Assembly: GCF_029955155.1 (NCBI RefSeq)
Contig: NZ_JAPNOZ010000011.1
Location: 434,001-498,000 of the forward strand
DNA length: 64,000 bases
Origin: Psychrobacillus sp. NEAU-3TGS
GTDB lineage: Bacteria > Bacillota > Bacilli > Bacillales_A > Planococcaceae
Direction of reading: 5' to 3'
Both the position numbers and the translations under genes were made by a program. Shown here in pieces: positions 18,453 through 26,962 of this stretch. Every line of letters begins with the position of its first letter. Positions within the stretch are counted from its first letter, which is position 1. Below the pieces are notes generated by a model. It saw nothing but the letters and a program-made list of their open reading frames with translations. It was not told the origin of the DNA and did not search any database.

Positions 18453-20834
18453 TTACGAAGGTTGTTCTAAAAGATTAACGATCTCTTTATAGCTCACTGG
18501 CTTACTTATATAATATCCTTGAATCAACTCACAATTATAGCTTTGGAGCATATCATATTGTTCCTTATGCTCCACACCTTCTGCCACAACACGTAAGCCT
18601 ATTGTATGCGCTAGCTTAATAATCGTCTCTATAAATTTAGCGTCTTTTTCAGATTGAAGCATTCCGTCTACAAAGCTTTTATCAATCTTTACATGATTGA
18701 TTGGTAAGCTATTTAAGTAGCTTAAAGAAGAATAGCCGGTTCCAAAATCATCAAGATGAATAGAAAATCCAAGTTTCTTTAGTTCCACTAGCTTTTGCTT
18801 GTTTAAATCAAATGATTTCATCATAGCAGTTTCTGTAATTTCGAGTTCTATCCAGTTAGGAGAAACGCCCGAAGATTCTACTATTTCTCTTATATTATCG
18901 ACAAAATCTTGTTGCATAATATGCACTGGAGAAATGTTGACGGCTATGCTCACTGGACGTTTCCTATCTTTATTGATATCTTGAATTGTTCTACATGCTT
19001 GCTTTAATACCCATTTATCTATCTCTACTATTTGACCAGTCATTTCAGCGACTTGAATTATTTGTAAAATATTATAATTAGAAAGCGCTGGTGCGTTTGT
19101 TCTTAAAAGTGCTTCTATGCTAGCAATTCTTTCTTCATCCGGTTTAAATAATGGTTGGAAAAACAACTCAAATACATCTTTATCGAGACATTCTCGAATT
19201 CCATTTTCTATTTTAAATTTATCTTCTAGCTGCTTTTTCATTCCTTCATCAAATATTCTATATCCGTTTTTCCCTAAGCTTTTCGCTTGATACATTGCCA
19301 TATCAGCAAGCTTTAATAATTCTTCCGACGTATTAGCATGAAGTGGATATAAGGAAACGCCAACACTTGCGGTAACATTTAAGATTCTAGAATCTACCAT
19401 AAAAGGTATATCAAACTGATGGATGATTTCCTCCGCCAAGCTTTTTGCTTGTTCTACTGACTCCAAATCATGCATAACAACGATAAACTCATCACCACTT
19501 ATGCGCGCAACTTCTTTATTTGCAGCTGATAATTCATTTAGCTTTTTGGCTATCTCTGCAATTAGCTTATCTCCAAAAGAGTGTCCAAGGGTATCGTTCA
19601 CTGTTTTAAAATTATCTAAATCAACAAAAATAATTGCTTTTAAGTGCTCACTTAGATTGTTTTGTAAGGCTGCAGTTAGCGATTCTTGTAGGCTTCTTCT
19701 ATTTAATAAACCCGTGAGCGAATCATAGGATGCTAAATGTTTTATCTTGTCCTCTCTCGTTTTTATAGCCAAAATCATACTGTTAAAGCCATTCGCAAGA
19801 CGCTCTATTTCCTCATAATCATGTACTTTTGCCTGCACATCATAGTTTCCATTTTCAACGAAAATCATTAGTTTTCCAAGTTTTTTTAATGGTCGAACGC
19901 CTCTTAACGTAGCAAAATAAGCAATAACACCAAATAGTAGAAGACAAAATAGTCCGATCGCCAGTATAGGTTGATGCCTTTTTATAAGATTTCGAATTAT
20001 TTCTTCTTTGCTTATCACGGTGACAATACTCATGTCATTTTCCACAATTGGATGAGACCGTACTATATAGTCCTTATTTTGTATAGTGTATGGAACATAA
20101 CTTTTTTCTGTTTCTTTTACAATTTTGGCGTGTTCATTTCCAAAAAGCGTTTCACCAATCATATGATTATCACGATTAGCTAATATGGTGCCATTACTAC
20201 TTAGTAATAAAACGAATCCATCTTCTCCAATTTTCGAATTACTTATTTGACTACTCATTTTTGGGAGATTCATATCTATCGCAATAACCCCTAGCGTTCC
20301 CCTCGGACTTTCGATAGACTTGGAAGCTGTAATTATAATCTCTTGTGTCACATAGTCCAGGTAAGGCTCCGTCCAACATACTTCTCCTGGATTTTGCATA
20401 GCAAGCTTGTACCAAAGCTGTTCTGCTGGATGATAATCGTCCGGAATTTCCTTATATTCTCCTCTGTAAAATTCACCATTCGCTAGGCCATACATCATTT
20501 TTCCATTCACAACAGAATTTTTTTGATATTCTTCTAACATGGATGCAATCTCAGCTTGACTACTAGAATAGTCATTTAACATTAGCAAGGAATGACTAAG
20601 CTGATTCAACGTATTCTCCACTGTTAAAAATTGATAACCAAAAGATAAAAAGGTTTGCATAAGGACAGATTCTGCTTCCTTTTTATACAGTTCTTCCAAA
20701 CTTTCATTTAAATTTTTATATGACAATAAAATAAATAGAGACATTGTCACAATACACATTGACACAATCAAAGTTGTTATCCAAAATTTAATACTTCTTA
20801 TTTTCAAAAGGTCCACCCATCTCCTGCAACCCAT
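18453..20834 (-). CDS. dCache-HAMP-GGDEF-EAL c-di-GMP enzyme
   Basis: 793 residues if started at 20834. Order: TM helix (about 17-38), extracellular dCache-like sensor (about 40-290), second TM (about 292-312), HAMP (about 313-365), GGDEF domain (signature RISGDEF, so Ser replaces the first Gly), EAL domain with IEALLR, LEITE, LDDFGTGYSS, KIDKSF and AEGVEH/QGYYISKP, all residues expected of an active phosphodiesterase. The Ser variant leaves cyclase activity uncertain. It begins 5 nt after the end of a PhnD-like lipoprotein gene, so the two are probably coupled. No good ribosome site precedes ATG 20834; TTG 20807 is an alternative. Confidence 0.92.
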   Translation of the reverse strand: MGCRRWVDLLKIRSIKFWITTLIVSMCIVTMSLFILLSYKNLNESLEELYKKEAESVLMQTFLSFGYQFLTVENTLNQLSHSLLMLNDYSSSQAEIASMLEEYQKNSVVNGKMMYGLANGEFYRGEYKEIPDDYHPAEQLWYKLAMQNPGEVCWTEPYLDYVTQEIIITASKSIESPRGTLGVIAIDMNLPKMSSQISNSKIGEDGFVLLLSSNGTILANRDNHMIGETLFGNEHAKIVKETEKSYVPYTIQNKDYIVRSHPIVENDMSIVTVISKEEIIRNLIKRHQPILAIGLFCLLLFGVIAYFATLRGVRPLKKLGKLMIFVENGNYDVQAKVHDYEEIERLANGFNSMILAIKTREDKIKHLASYDSLTGLLNRRSLQESLTAALQNNLSEHLKAIIFVDLDNFKTVNDTLGHSFGDKLIAEIAKKLNELSAANKEVARISGDEFIVVMHDLESVEQAKSLAEEIIHQFDIPFMVDSRILNVTASVGVSLYPLHANTSEELLKLADMAMYQAKSLGKNGYRIFDEGMKKQLEDKFKIENGIRECLDKDVFELFFQPLFKPDEERIASIEALLRTNAPALSNYNILQIIQVAEMTGQIVEIDKWVLKQACRTIQDINKDRKRPVSIAVNISPVHIMQQDFVDNIREIVESSGVSPNWIELEITETAMMKSFDLNKQKLVELKKLGFSIHLDDFGTGYSSLSYLNSLPINHVKIDKSFVDGMLQSEKDAKFIETIIKLAHTIGLRVVAEGVEHKEQYDMLQSYNCELIQGYYISKPVSYKEIVNLLEQPS

Positions 20835-20839
20835 GTCTA

Positions 20840-21729
20840 TTATTCGCCTTTTAAGAAATACTCGTACATATACTCTTTACCAAGAATGTTCGCTATATTT
20901 CTTATAGAGTGATAATATTTATTGTCTACTTCTATGTATTTCTCAATTGTATTATCAAAGCTATTCAAAGCATCTGGTTTTTCTGTATGTATTTCTAACA
21001 TAGCTTTTGAAAAACGTTTTTGTATTTTCTTGTCTAAATCACTTCTTGCAACGTAGGGAGCTCCTGGAATATTTTCCGATTTCCAATGATGATCACATCT
21101 TCCGATCTTACTTCCCCTTTTGCTATTAAGTTTTCATACTGAACACTACTAATAGCTCCGGCATCTACTTCTTTTGAAAGAATTTTAGCTAGCACTTGAT
21201 CATGTGAACCTGCATACTGGGTTTCGTTGAAGTACGTTTCGTATGCTATATTTCTACTCTTTAACAATGCGTAAGGAAGTACAAATCCACTTGTTGAACC
21301 AGAGTCAACGAATGCAAACTTCTTTTCTTTTAGTTCCTTAATGCTGCTAATACCTGAATCTTTCCTTGCTATAATTAGTGAATTATAGTAAATGTCTGTA
21401 CCTTTTCTTTGTTGAACAATTAAAGGGGTAAGCTCCATTTCACTTTCAGCCGCAACATAAGAAAATGCTCCATACCATCCTATATCGATTGTTTCTTTTT
21501 TCATTCCTTCTATTAAGCTAACATAACTATCGGTTGCGTATACTTCGATAGGAATACCCAATTGTTCTTCTAGATACAGTCGAATAGGTTCAAACTCCAT
21601 TTCCATTTCATTTACATTTTTTACAGGAATCATTCCGATTGTTAATTTTTTTGGAGTAGTAGCACAACTTGTTAAGATGAAGCTTATTACAAGAATACTT
21701 ATTAAAAACGTGAATTTTCTCCTACTCAT
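20840..21729 (-). pseudogene. PhnD-like periplasmic substrate-binding lipoprotein, frameshifted
   Basis: Repaired length 296 residues. Signal peptide with lipobox FILTSC (Cys 22), then LTIGMIPVKNVNEMEMEFEP, IDIGWYGAFSYV and DSGSTSGFVLPY, characteristic of phosphate/phosphonate PhnD-type binding proteins. The frame breaks at about 21066-21075; the other frame continues as PGAPYVARSDLDKK and ends at 20840. One missing base restores it. It abuts the dCache-GGDEF-EAL gene, with no ABC permease or ATPase nearby. It may therefore feed ligand to the sensor rather than to transport (inference). Start ATG 21729 has GGGGTG about 9 nt upstream. Confidence 0.85.
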
Positions 21730-21958
21730 CGATATAAGCACCCCATCATAATAGTCCCGTTATTGTTAGTTACTATTATACTATAGCTGTGTTAAGTATT
21801 TGTTAATTTCTTATATAATTATGTATTTGAATGTCCTTCAATCGTCAGCATCAAAATATTTTTTATTATCCAGAAAAGAATAGGTAGTAGTTTATACATA
21901 TGTGTTTTTTATTGAATAGCTTATAAGAGGTAAAAAATAATCAAAGGAGGTTATAAGA

Positions 21959-22243
21959 TTGACACGTAGAAGAAATCCTCGTTTTTGTATATTTCCAGGA
22001 TATAATTGGTGTGGACCTGGTTGTAGCGGCCCCGGTGCACCTATAAATGAAGTAGATGCAGCATGTAAAGCCCATGATGAATGTTATAGTAGAGGTAGAA
22101 ATCGATGTGAATGTGACCGCGAGTTTCTCGAGCGTCTACGTCCAAATATAAACCCTTATACACAACAAGGAAGACATGCTCGACTTCTTTATAATTATAT
22201 GAAATTGCAAGCAAGCTTTACTTGTAACTCTTTTAGAATATAA
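21959..22243 (+). CDS. phospholipase A2-like small protein
   Basis: 94 residues. The calcium-loop-like segment YNWCGPGCSGPG (15-26) and the catalytic dyad His39-Asp40 in CKAHDECY are seen; nine Cys are present. This is the parvovirus VP1-type/bacterial PLA2 pattern. No signal peptide: the N terminus is MTRRRNPRF. TTG start with an ideal AAAGGAGG 8 nt upstream. Monocistronic between terminators and the minus-strand PhnD gene. Related Bacillus proteins are often labelled parvovirus coat protein VP1-like; activity is untested here. Confidence 0.82.
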   Translation: MTRRRNPRFCIFPGYNWCGPGCSGPGAPINEVDAACKAHDECYSRGRNRCECDREFLERLRPNINPYTQQGRHARLLYNYMKLQASFTCNSFRI

Positions 22244-22264
22244 GATTAATCAAATTCTCTATAG

Positions 22265-22306
22265 AAAAAAATCTGAATACCACCGAAAACGGCATTCAGA
22301 TTTTTT
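22265..22306. terminator. bidirectional terminator
   Basis: A 13-bp perfect stem, AAAAAATCTGAAT (22265-22277) with ATTCAGATTTTTT (22294-22306), serves the PLA2-like gene and overlaps the stop codon of the convergent CWC gene. Confidence 0.88.
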
Positions 22307-22493
22307 GCACTTCCTCTTTATATTTCGTTACGCAATTTTGACAAATACAATGCTTTCTTATACTTTCTTCGGGGACTAATTCAAAAATCCCTTTTGGAAA
22401 TTTCTCTATCGTACACCAACATCCATTTGGCTCGGTTGCATCTACCATGCATTTGTTTTCCTCTCCGCAAAGCGGGCAATGGGTATTAGCCAT
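22296..22493 (-). CDS. cysteine-rich CWC family protein
   Basis: 65 residues. CPLCGEENKC near the N terminus, the namesake CWC at 26-28, and CICQNC near the C terminus form a probable zinc-binding mini-protein. Function unknown. It follows the GGDEF gene by 10 nt on the same strand and ends within the terminator stem. Confidence 0.82.
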   Translation of the reverse strand: MANTHCPLCGEENKCMVDATEPNGCWCTIEKFPKGIFELVPEESIRKHCICQNCVTKYKEEVQKI

Positions 22494-22503
22494 TTCAATC
22501 CTC

Positions 22504-23097
22504 CTATTTTACATAAATCTTTAGTTGGTTCAGTCCGTTTATTTTTGCGTTATTTAACTCTTCACCAGCCATTACATACATACCATCCAAGCTATCAAAC
22601 TGGTTGCACTGGCCCCATGCTCCCCCTACACTAATCGTTACAGTGTAAGCGTGTTGTTCCGAACAATAGAGTAAAGACATTTCCTCTACCGCAGTCCTCA
22701 ATTCTTCTGCAATATGTTTTATTTCACTTTGTCTAATATGCTTCAAAAAAACAACGAACTCATCACCACCAAATCTTCCTACTACTCCTCCATGCTTTTC
22801 AATAATTTTCTTCATGCAAGCTGCTATTTGCTGTAAAGCACGGTCCCCTTCTATAGAACCATGAAAATCATTATATCGTTTAAAATAATCAAGATCTATA
22901 ATTAGTAGAGCCACCCAGATATCTGCACTGCCTTCATCATTCCACAATTGTGAAAGAGTTTCGGTAAAATATTTCCGATTTGCTAGCTTTGTCAAATCAT
23001 CGTAGAACTCTTCCACATTTAAATTTACATTCATTTGGTCCAGATTCTCTATTACTTTCTTTTGCTTAGTAAACTCTTTTTTCAAATGGTCACTCAT
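22504..23097 (-). CDS. GGDEF diguanylate cyclase
   Basis: 197 residues: a short N-terminal helix (about 1-30) and a full GGDEF domain with DDLTKLANRKYF, IDLDYFKRYND and canonical RFGGDEF. No sensory or membrane domain, so it is a soluble cyclase presumably regulated by partner or expression. ATG 23097 (MSDHLK) is preferred because GGGGGATAGGTAG lies just upstream; the longer frame starts at 23118. Likely operon with the CWC gene. Confidence 0.88.
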   Translation of the reverse strand: MSDHLKKEFTKQKKVIENLDQMNVNLNVEEFYDDLTKLANRKYFTETLSQLWNDEGSADIWVALLIIDLDYFKRYNDFHGSIEGDRALQQIAACMKKIIEKHGGVVGRFGGDEFVVFLKHIRQSEIKHIAEELRTAVEEMSLLYCSEQHAYTVTISVGGAWGQCNQFDSLDGMYVMAGEELNNAKINGLNQLKIYVK

Positions 23098-23182
23098 TCT
23101 ACCTATCCCCCATTTCATTCCAAATGAAAATTAGTTATCTTAATTGTATAACATTATATTCAGAGTATTCAATTAAAATAAG

Positions 23183-23224
23183 AAAGGTATCGGATTCTAA
23201 TAAATTTCAGAATCTGATACCTTT
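23183..23224 (-). terminator. intrinsic terminator after the alpha-CTD-like gene
   Basis: A 16-bp stem with one G-T pair (23183-23198 with 23209-23224) followed on the minus strand by CTTATTTTAATT. Confidence 0.8.
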
Positions 23225-23231
23225 AAATACT

Positions 23232-23525
23232 TCATTTTTTAAATGATAAGCCTTCCGCGTTTAGCGCAACTCTTAGCTTTGGTAAAGATGCCGGTCCCAT
23301 ACCGTGAAACTTTAGAATGTCTTTTTCGCTAAAGCTTGATAGTTGCTCCAATGAGGTGATTCCATTGTTTTCTAATGCACGTCTTGCAGGGGCGGAAAGT
23401 AGAGAAAGAAACCCAGTTGCAGGTTTTCGTTCCTGTTCACAAGTCGGACATGTAGGACAGTCGCTACTTTTGTAGTATTCGTGTCCTTTTTCGCATTTTC
23501 TTAAAGTTTTTGGGTTATTATTGAT
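23232..23525 (-). CDS. RNA polymerase alpha-CTD-like helix-hairpin-helix protein, apparent ATC start
   Basis: 97 residues. The N-terminal zinc-ribbon-like part has CEKGHEYYKSSDCPTCPTC; the rest, LSAPARRALENNGITSLEQL then FHGMGPASLPKLRVAL, is a helix-hairpin-helix fold like the alpha-subunit C-terminal domain. Homologous Bacillales proteins of about the same length are familiar. No ATG, GTG or TTG exists in frame near the expected N terminus; the codon at 23525-23523 is ATC, with AAGGAG 9 nt upstream. So either a rare AUC start or a start-codon mutation/base error. A 21-bp-periodic array lies 50-120 nt upstream. Confidence 0.8.
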   Translation of the reverse strand: MNNNPKTLRKCEKGHEYYKSSDCPTCPTCEQERKPATGFLSLLSAPARRALENNGITSLEQLSSFSEKDILKFHGMGPASLPKLRVALNAEGLSFKK

Positions 23526-23571
23526 GGCTGATTTCTCCTTTTCTAAATATTTTTTCCGTAAAAAAACTATT

Positions 23572-23642
23572 ACAACTATTCGTTCATATTTTACAACTAA
23601 CTTTCCCTTTTCTCCAACTAAATCTACCTACTATACAACTAA
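23572..23642. repeat. 21-bp-periodic TTAGTTG array, 4 units (array 4)
   Basis: ACAACTAT, ACAACTAA, CCAACTAA and ACAACTAA begin at 23572, 23593, 23614 and 23635, exactly 21 bp apart each time. On the minus strand the core is TTAGTTG. It sits between the GNAT terminator and the alpha-CTD-like gene. Confidence 0.75.
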
Positions 23643-23697
23643 ACTTTTTTCTGATTCATTTACGAGTAAATCTAGATAGAGTGGATTCATACATAAT

Positions 23698-23738
23698 AAA
23701 AACCAGCTATAGTGACCCATAAGTCGTTGTAGCCGGTT
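23698..23738 (-). terminator. intrinsic terminator after the GNAT gene
   Basis: A 16-bp imperfect stem (AACCAGCTATAGTGAC at 23701-23716 with GTCGTTGTAGCCGGTT at 23723-23738), with TTTTTATTAT following on the minus strand. Confidence 0.8.
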
Positions 23739-23755
23739 CTTTTGAAAATGTTTCA

Positions 23756-24259
23756 CTAAAAACGAATGCGAAAAGCTTTTACGATAATACCATCATTTGC
23801 TGGTTCAAAGTCAAACTGAGGCAACCGTTCAAAACCTAAATGTTCATATAATTTTAAGGCATTTTCCATAAAATCTGCAGTATGAAGACCCATTTCCGAG
23901 AAACCCTTCTCCTTTGCTCGTTTAATACATTCATTAATGAGCAATGTTGCCACACCTTTTCCTCTAGCTTTAGAAGAGGTAGCAAGCATTCGTAACTCGG
24001 GATATCCAAGTTCGTCTTCCAAGAGACCTTCATATGCTTTTATATCAGGAGAAAACAAAGCAACACTTCCTAAAATTTCTCCGTCATCTTCTACTACTAT
24101 TCGTTCCACACCAGTTTCAATATCTCCATCCGATAAGATGGATTTTCTTAAAGCCTGCCAATGGGCTTCTGGTATTTTTGCTGCATGCTCCTCATATGCA
24201 GCTAATCTTAGCTCTCTAATTGTAGAGAGCTCTGCTGGTACAGCATCTCGGATAATCAC
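23756..24259 (-). CDS. GNAT N-acetyltransferase
   Basis: 167 residues with the complete GNAT core: ELRMLATSSKARGKGVATLL contains the acetyl-CoA loop R-x-x-G-x-G/A, and YEHLGFERLPQFD closes the fold. GTG start with GGAG 5 nt upstream. It follows the glutathione-transferase-like gene by 22 nt, probably one operon. Substrate unknown. Confidence 0.85.
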   Translation of the reverse strand: MIIRDAVPAELSTIRELRLAAYEEHAAKIPEAHWQALRKSILSDGDIETGVERIVVEDDGEILGSVALFSPDIKAYEGLLEDELGYPELRMLATSSKARGKGVATLLINECIKRAKEKGFSEMGLHTADFMENALKLYEHLGFERLPQFDFEPANDGIIVKAFRIRF

Positions 24260-24281
24260 TGATTCTCCATCTCCTTACATC

Positions 24282-25286
24282 TTATTTACTTTCGTGAATG
24301 AGAAACTTTTCTTTATTTCCACTTAAATCTTCGCGGTTATGTGCAGAATGGAAGTTAGAAGTATCCGGACCTTTTGGTAAAATATTTAGGCTTTTTTGAT
24401 CATCACTCGCGATATGATTAGATAAATGATAATGTATTTTAATCGCCTCAAAATCCGTTGTATCTCCAAAACCAGGTGTTTGGTATAAATCTCTTAAATA
24501 TCCCCATAAATTCGGGAAGTCTACAATACGATTTCGATTCGTTTTAAAAGCAGAATAATACGCAACATCAAAGCGGACAAGCGTTGCATACAAACGAACA
24601 TCAGAATCAGTTATAAAGTCTCCAAATAAAAAGCGCTCCGTGGATAAACGTTGTTCTAATTCATCCAATCGCTCAAACAACACATCATATGCCTCTTCAT
24701 ACGCTTCTTGTGAACGAGCAAATCCACATTTGTACACACCATTATTTACTTCATGGAAAATAACGTCACTTAATGCGTCGATTTCTTCGCGTAAATGCTC
24801 CGGATATAAATCTGGTGCATATTCCTTATGAAATGGAGCCCAAGCAGTTTCCAAATGATTGGTTAATCTAAAATAATCGTTATTCACTGCTTTTCCTTCT
24901 TTAATATCCACAATGACGGGCACAGTTGGTCTCCCCACATACTCTGGGTCTGCCTTTTTATATACTTCGCTTATATATTGAATACCTAAAACAGGGTCTA
25001 CTCCGTCTTTATCTAAAGAAAATTCCCAATCTACGCGTTCGATATTAGGACGCATTGGACTTGCTGTACCTAAACTAATGACATTCTCTAAACCTAGTAA
25101 GCTTCTCACAATGACAGAGCGATGCGCCCATGGACAAACAGCAGCCCATAGAAGACGATATCGTCCTGCTTCTACCGGAAGTTCACCAGCGTTATTTCCA
25201 AAAGGGGTATTAAAGCGATTTTGTTGGCGATTAAATTTTCCTTTTTCATCCACTTCAGTTGGTGCTTTTTTCTGTTGCTTTTCCAT
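24282..25286 (-). CDS. glutathionyl-hydroquinone reductase-like (YqjG/ECM4) protein
   Basis: 334 residues. The thioredoxin-like domain carries the signature Cys in AAVCPWAHRS (about residue 57), followed by the long insertion VISLGTASPMRPN and a helical C-terminal domain with FITDSDVRLYATLVRFD. Members of this GST class (omega-like/xi) reduce glutathionyl-hydroquinones. ATG 25286 has GAGG 9 nt upstream; the longer frame begins at 25301. Bacillales generally use bacillithiol, so the physiological thiol is open. Confidence 0.88.
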   Translation of the reverse strand: MEKQQKKAPTEVDEKGKFNRQQNRFNTPFGNNAGELPVEAGRYRLLWAAVCPWAHRSVIVRSLLGLENVISLGTASPMRPNIERVDWEFSLDKDGVDPVLGIQYISEVYKKADPEYVGRPTVPVIVDIKEGKAVNNDYFRLTNHLETAWAPFHKEYAPDLYPEHLREEIDALSDVIFHEVNNGVYKCGFARSQEAYEEAYDVLFERLDELEQRLSTERFLFGDFITDSDVRLYATLVRFDVAYYSAFKTNRNRIVDFPNLWGYLRDLYQTPGFGDTTDFEAIKIHYHLSNHIASDDQKSLNILPKGPDTSNFHSAHNREDLSGNKEKFLIHESK

Positions 25287-25524
25287 TTTTATCATCCTCA
25301 TCTATTTAATAATTTTTAAATACATAGTTTTCTTCTTGGTTTAATTAAGTTTATTGTGTTTTTATCTTGAAGTCAAGGTAATGATTTTAATTAAAATAGA
25401 AGCAGCATTTCGTTGCCAACTACAATCCAAATTTTTTTTACATAAGCTTTATATTTCAATCAAATTTCACAACCGTTTTATAAAATAAAATTCAGAACGC
25501 AAATTCAAATATGGGAGAACAAAT

Positions 25525-26890
25525 TTGAAGAATAAAAAGCGCTTTTATAATATATTTTGGCGGTGGCATTTTTACGCGGGGATATTTATTGCCCCATTAC
25601 TGATAACGTTAACAATTAGTGGTATCGGATATTTATTTTATACAAATGTGGAAAATCAATTGTATGATCATTTATTTTTTGGTAACAGCAACAAAGATGA
25701 AAGTGTCTCTATAGACAGAGCGATAGAAAATGCAGAAAGCAACTTTAACGGGTATAGTGTAGCAAAGATTAGCGTTTTGAATGATGATTATAATACAAGA
25801 TTTACAATGACTAATACAGAAGGCGATCAGAAATATGTCTTTATTGATGATCATAATCAGATCGTAGGGAGTCAGAATACAGCAACTACTTATTCGAATG
25901 TGATGAGAGGTTTACATAGTTCTTTATTTGTAGGTGGCACCGTTGTAAACTATTTGGTTGAATTAGCAGCATGTTGGGCTATATTTTTACTTATTTCAGG
26001 AGTTTATATGTCATTTAAAGGAAAGGTCTTTAAAAGACAGAAAGGAACCAAAAATAAGAGACAAAAGCATAAAAAACTTCATGCTATTACTGGTACAATA
26101 ATAGCCATTCCAATGGTTATTTTAATCTTTACTGGTTTACCTTGGTCAGCTCTTATGGGTGATGTCATATACTCAACGGCACAATCACATCCATCCATTG
26201 GTATTCCAGAATTACAACAAGTTCCACCCATATCAGAGATAAACGAAATCCCTTGGGCTACTCGTAAAAATGAAGCTCCTACTTCAGCCGATGCTCACGC
26301 TCACCATCATGGTATGGCTAGTAATATGGCCGATAACGAAAATATGATCAGCTTGCAACAACTGATGGAGAAAATTGACGAATCACATATCTCTAAACCA
26401 TACTCTATCGTTTATCCAATGAGTGAAGATGGTGTATATACCGTTTCGAAAGGGAGCAATACGGGTGTCACTGGTCTAGATGTTAGTCCAAATGAAGAAG
26501 TGACTAGCTATTTTGATCAATAGTAGCGGCAAGTTGATATCAAAAGTTGGTTACGAAGATTATGGTATCTTAGGAAAATGGTATACTTGGGGTATCCCAT
26601 TACATGAAGGACATTTATTTGGATGGCCAAATAAAATAATTAATCTACTCGTTTGTTTGGCATTTTTAACTATTATTATTTGGGGCTACAGGATGTGGGG
26701 AGATAGAAAAGTAAAAGGTCAATTATCAGCTCCACCCAAAACACCGATGGGTAAAAGTTTTGGAGGATTCATTGTTCTGTTAGTAATTCTCGGTATAATA
26801 ATGCCACTCTTCGGCTTGTCGTTAATAGTGATTGCTTTAATTGAATTAATAGTTTCTCTACTTCAAAAGAATAAAAATAGTAGTGTGTAA
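25525..26890 (+). pseudogene. PepSY-associated TM helix protein, frameshifted
   Basis: Repaired length about 454 residues, usual for the family. TM helices occur at about 12-36, 150-172 and 195-217 and two more in the C-terminal part. The N terminus FWRWHFYAGIFIAPLL and HKKLHAITGTI are hallmarks, and HAHHHG is a His-rich loop. At about 26521-26526 the sequence CAATAGTAGCGG stops the frame; removing one base gives FDQYSGKLISKVGYED and reads to 26890. These proteins often accompany iron/siderophore reductive uptake; no Fur box is evident here. TTG start with GGGAGA upstream. Confidence 0.85.
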
Positions 26891-26897
26891 AACATTT

Positions 26898-26943
26898 AAA
26901 AATAGTAGTACAAATCATTAATAAGATTTGTACTACTATTTTT
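26898..26943. terminator. bidirectional terminator
   Basis: A perfect 19-bp stem (26898-26916 with 26925-26943) between the convergent PepSY and Pnkp genes, A/T-rich at its base on both sides. Confidence 0.92.
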
Positions 26944-26962
26944 ATTCAATCCGATGATTTCT

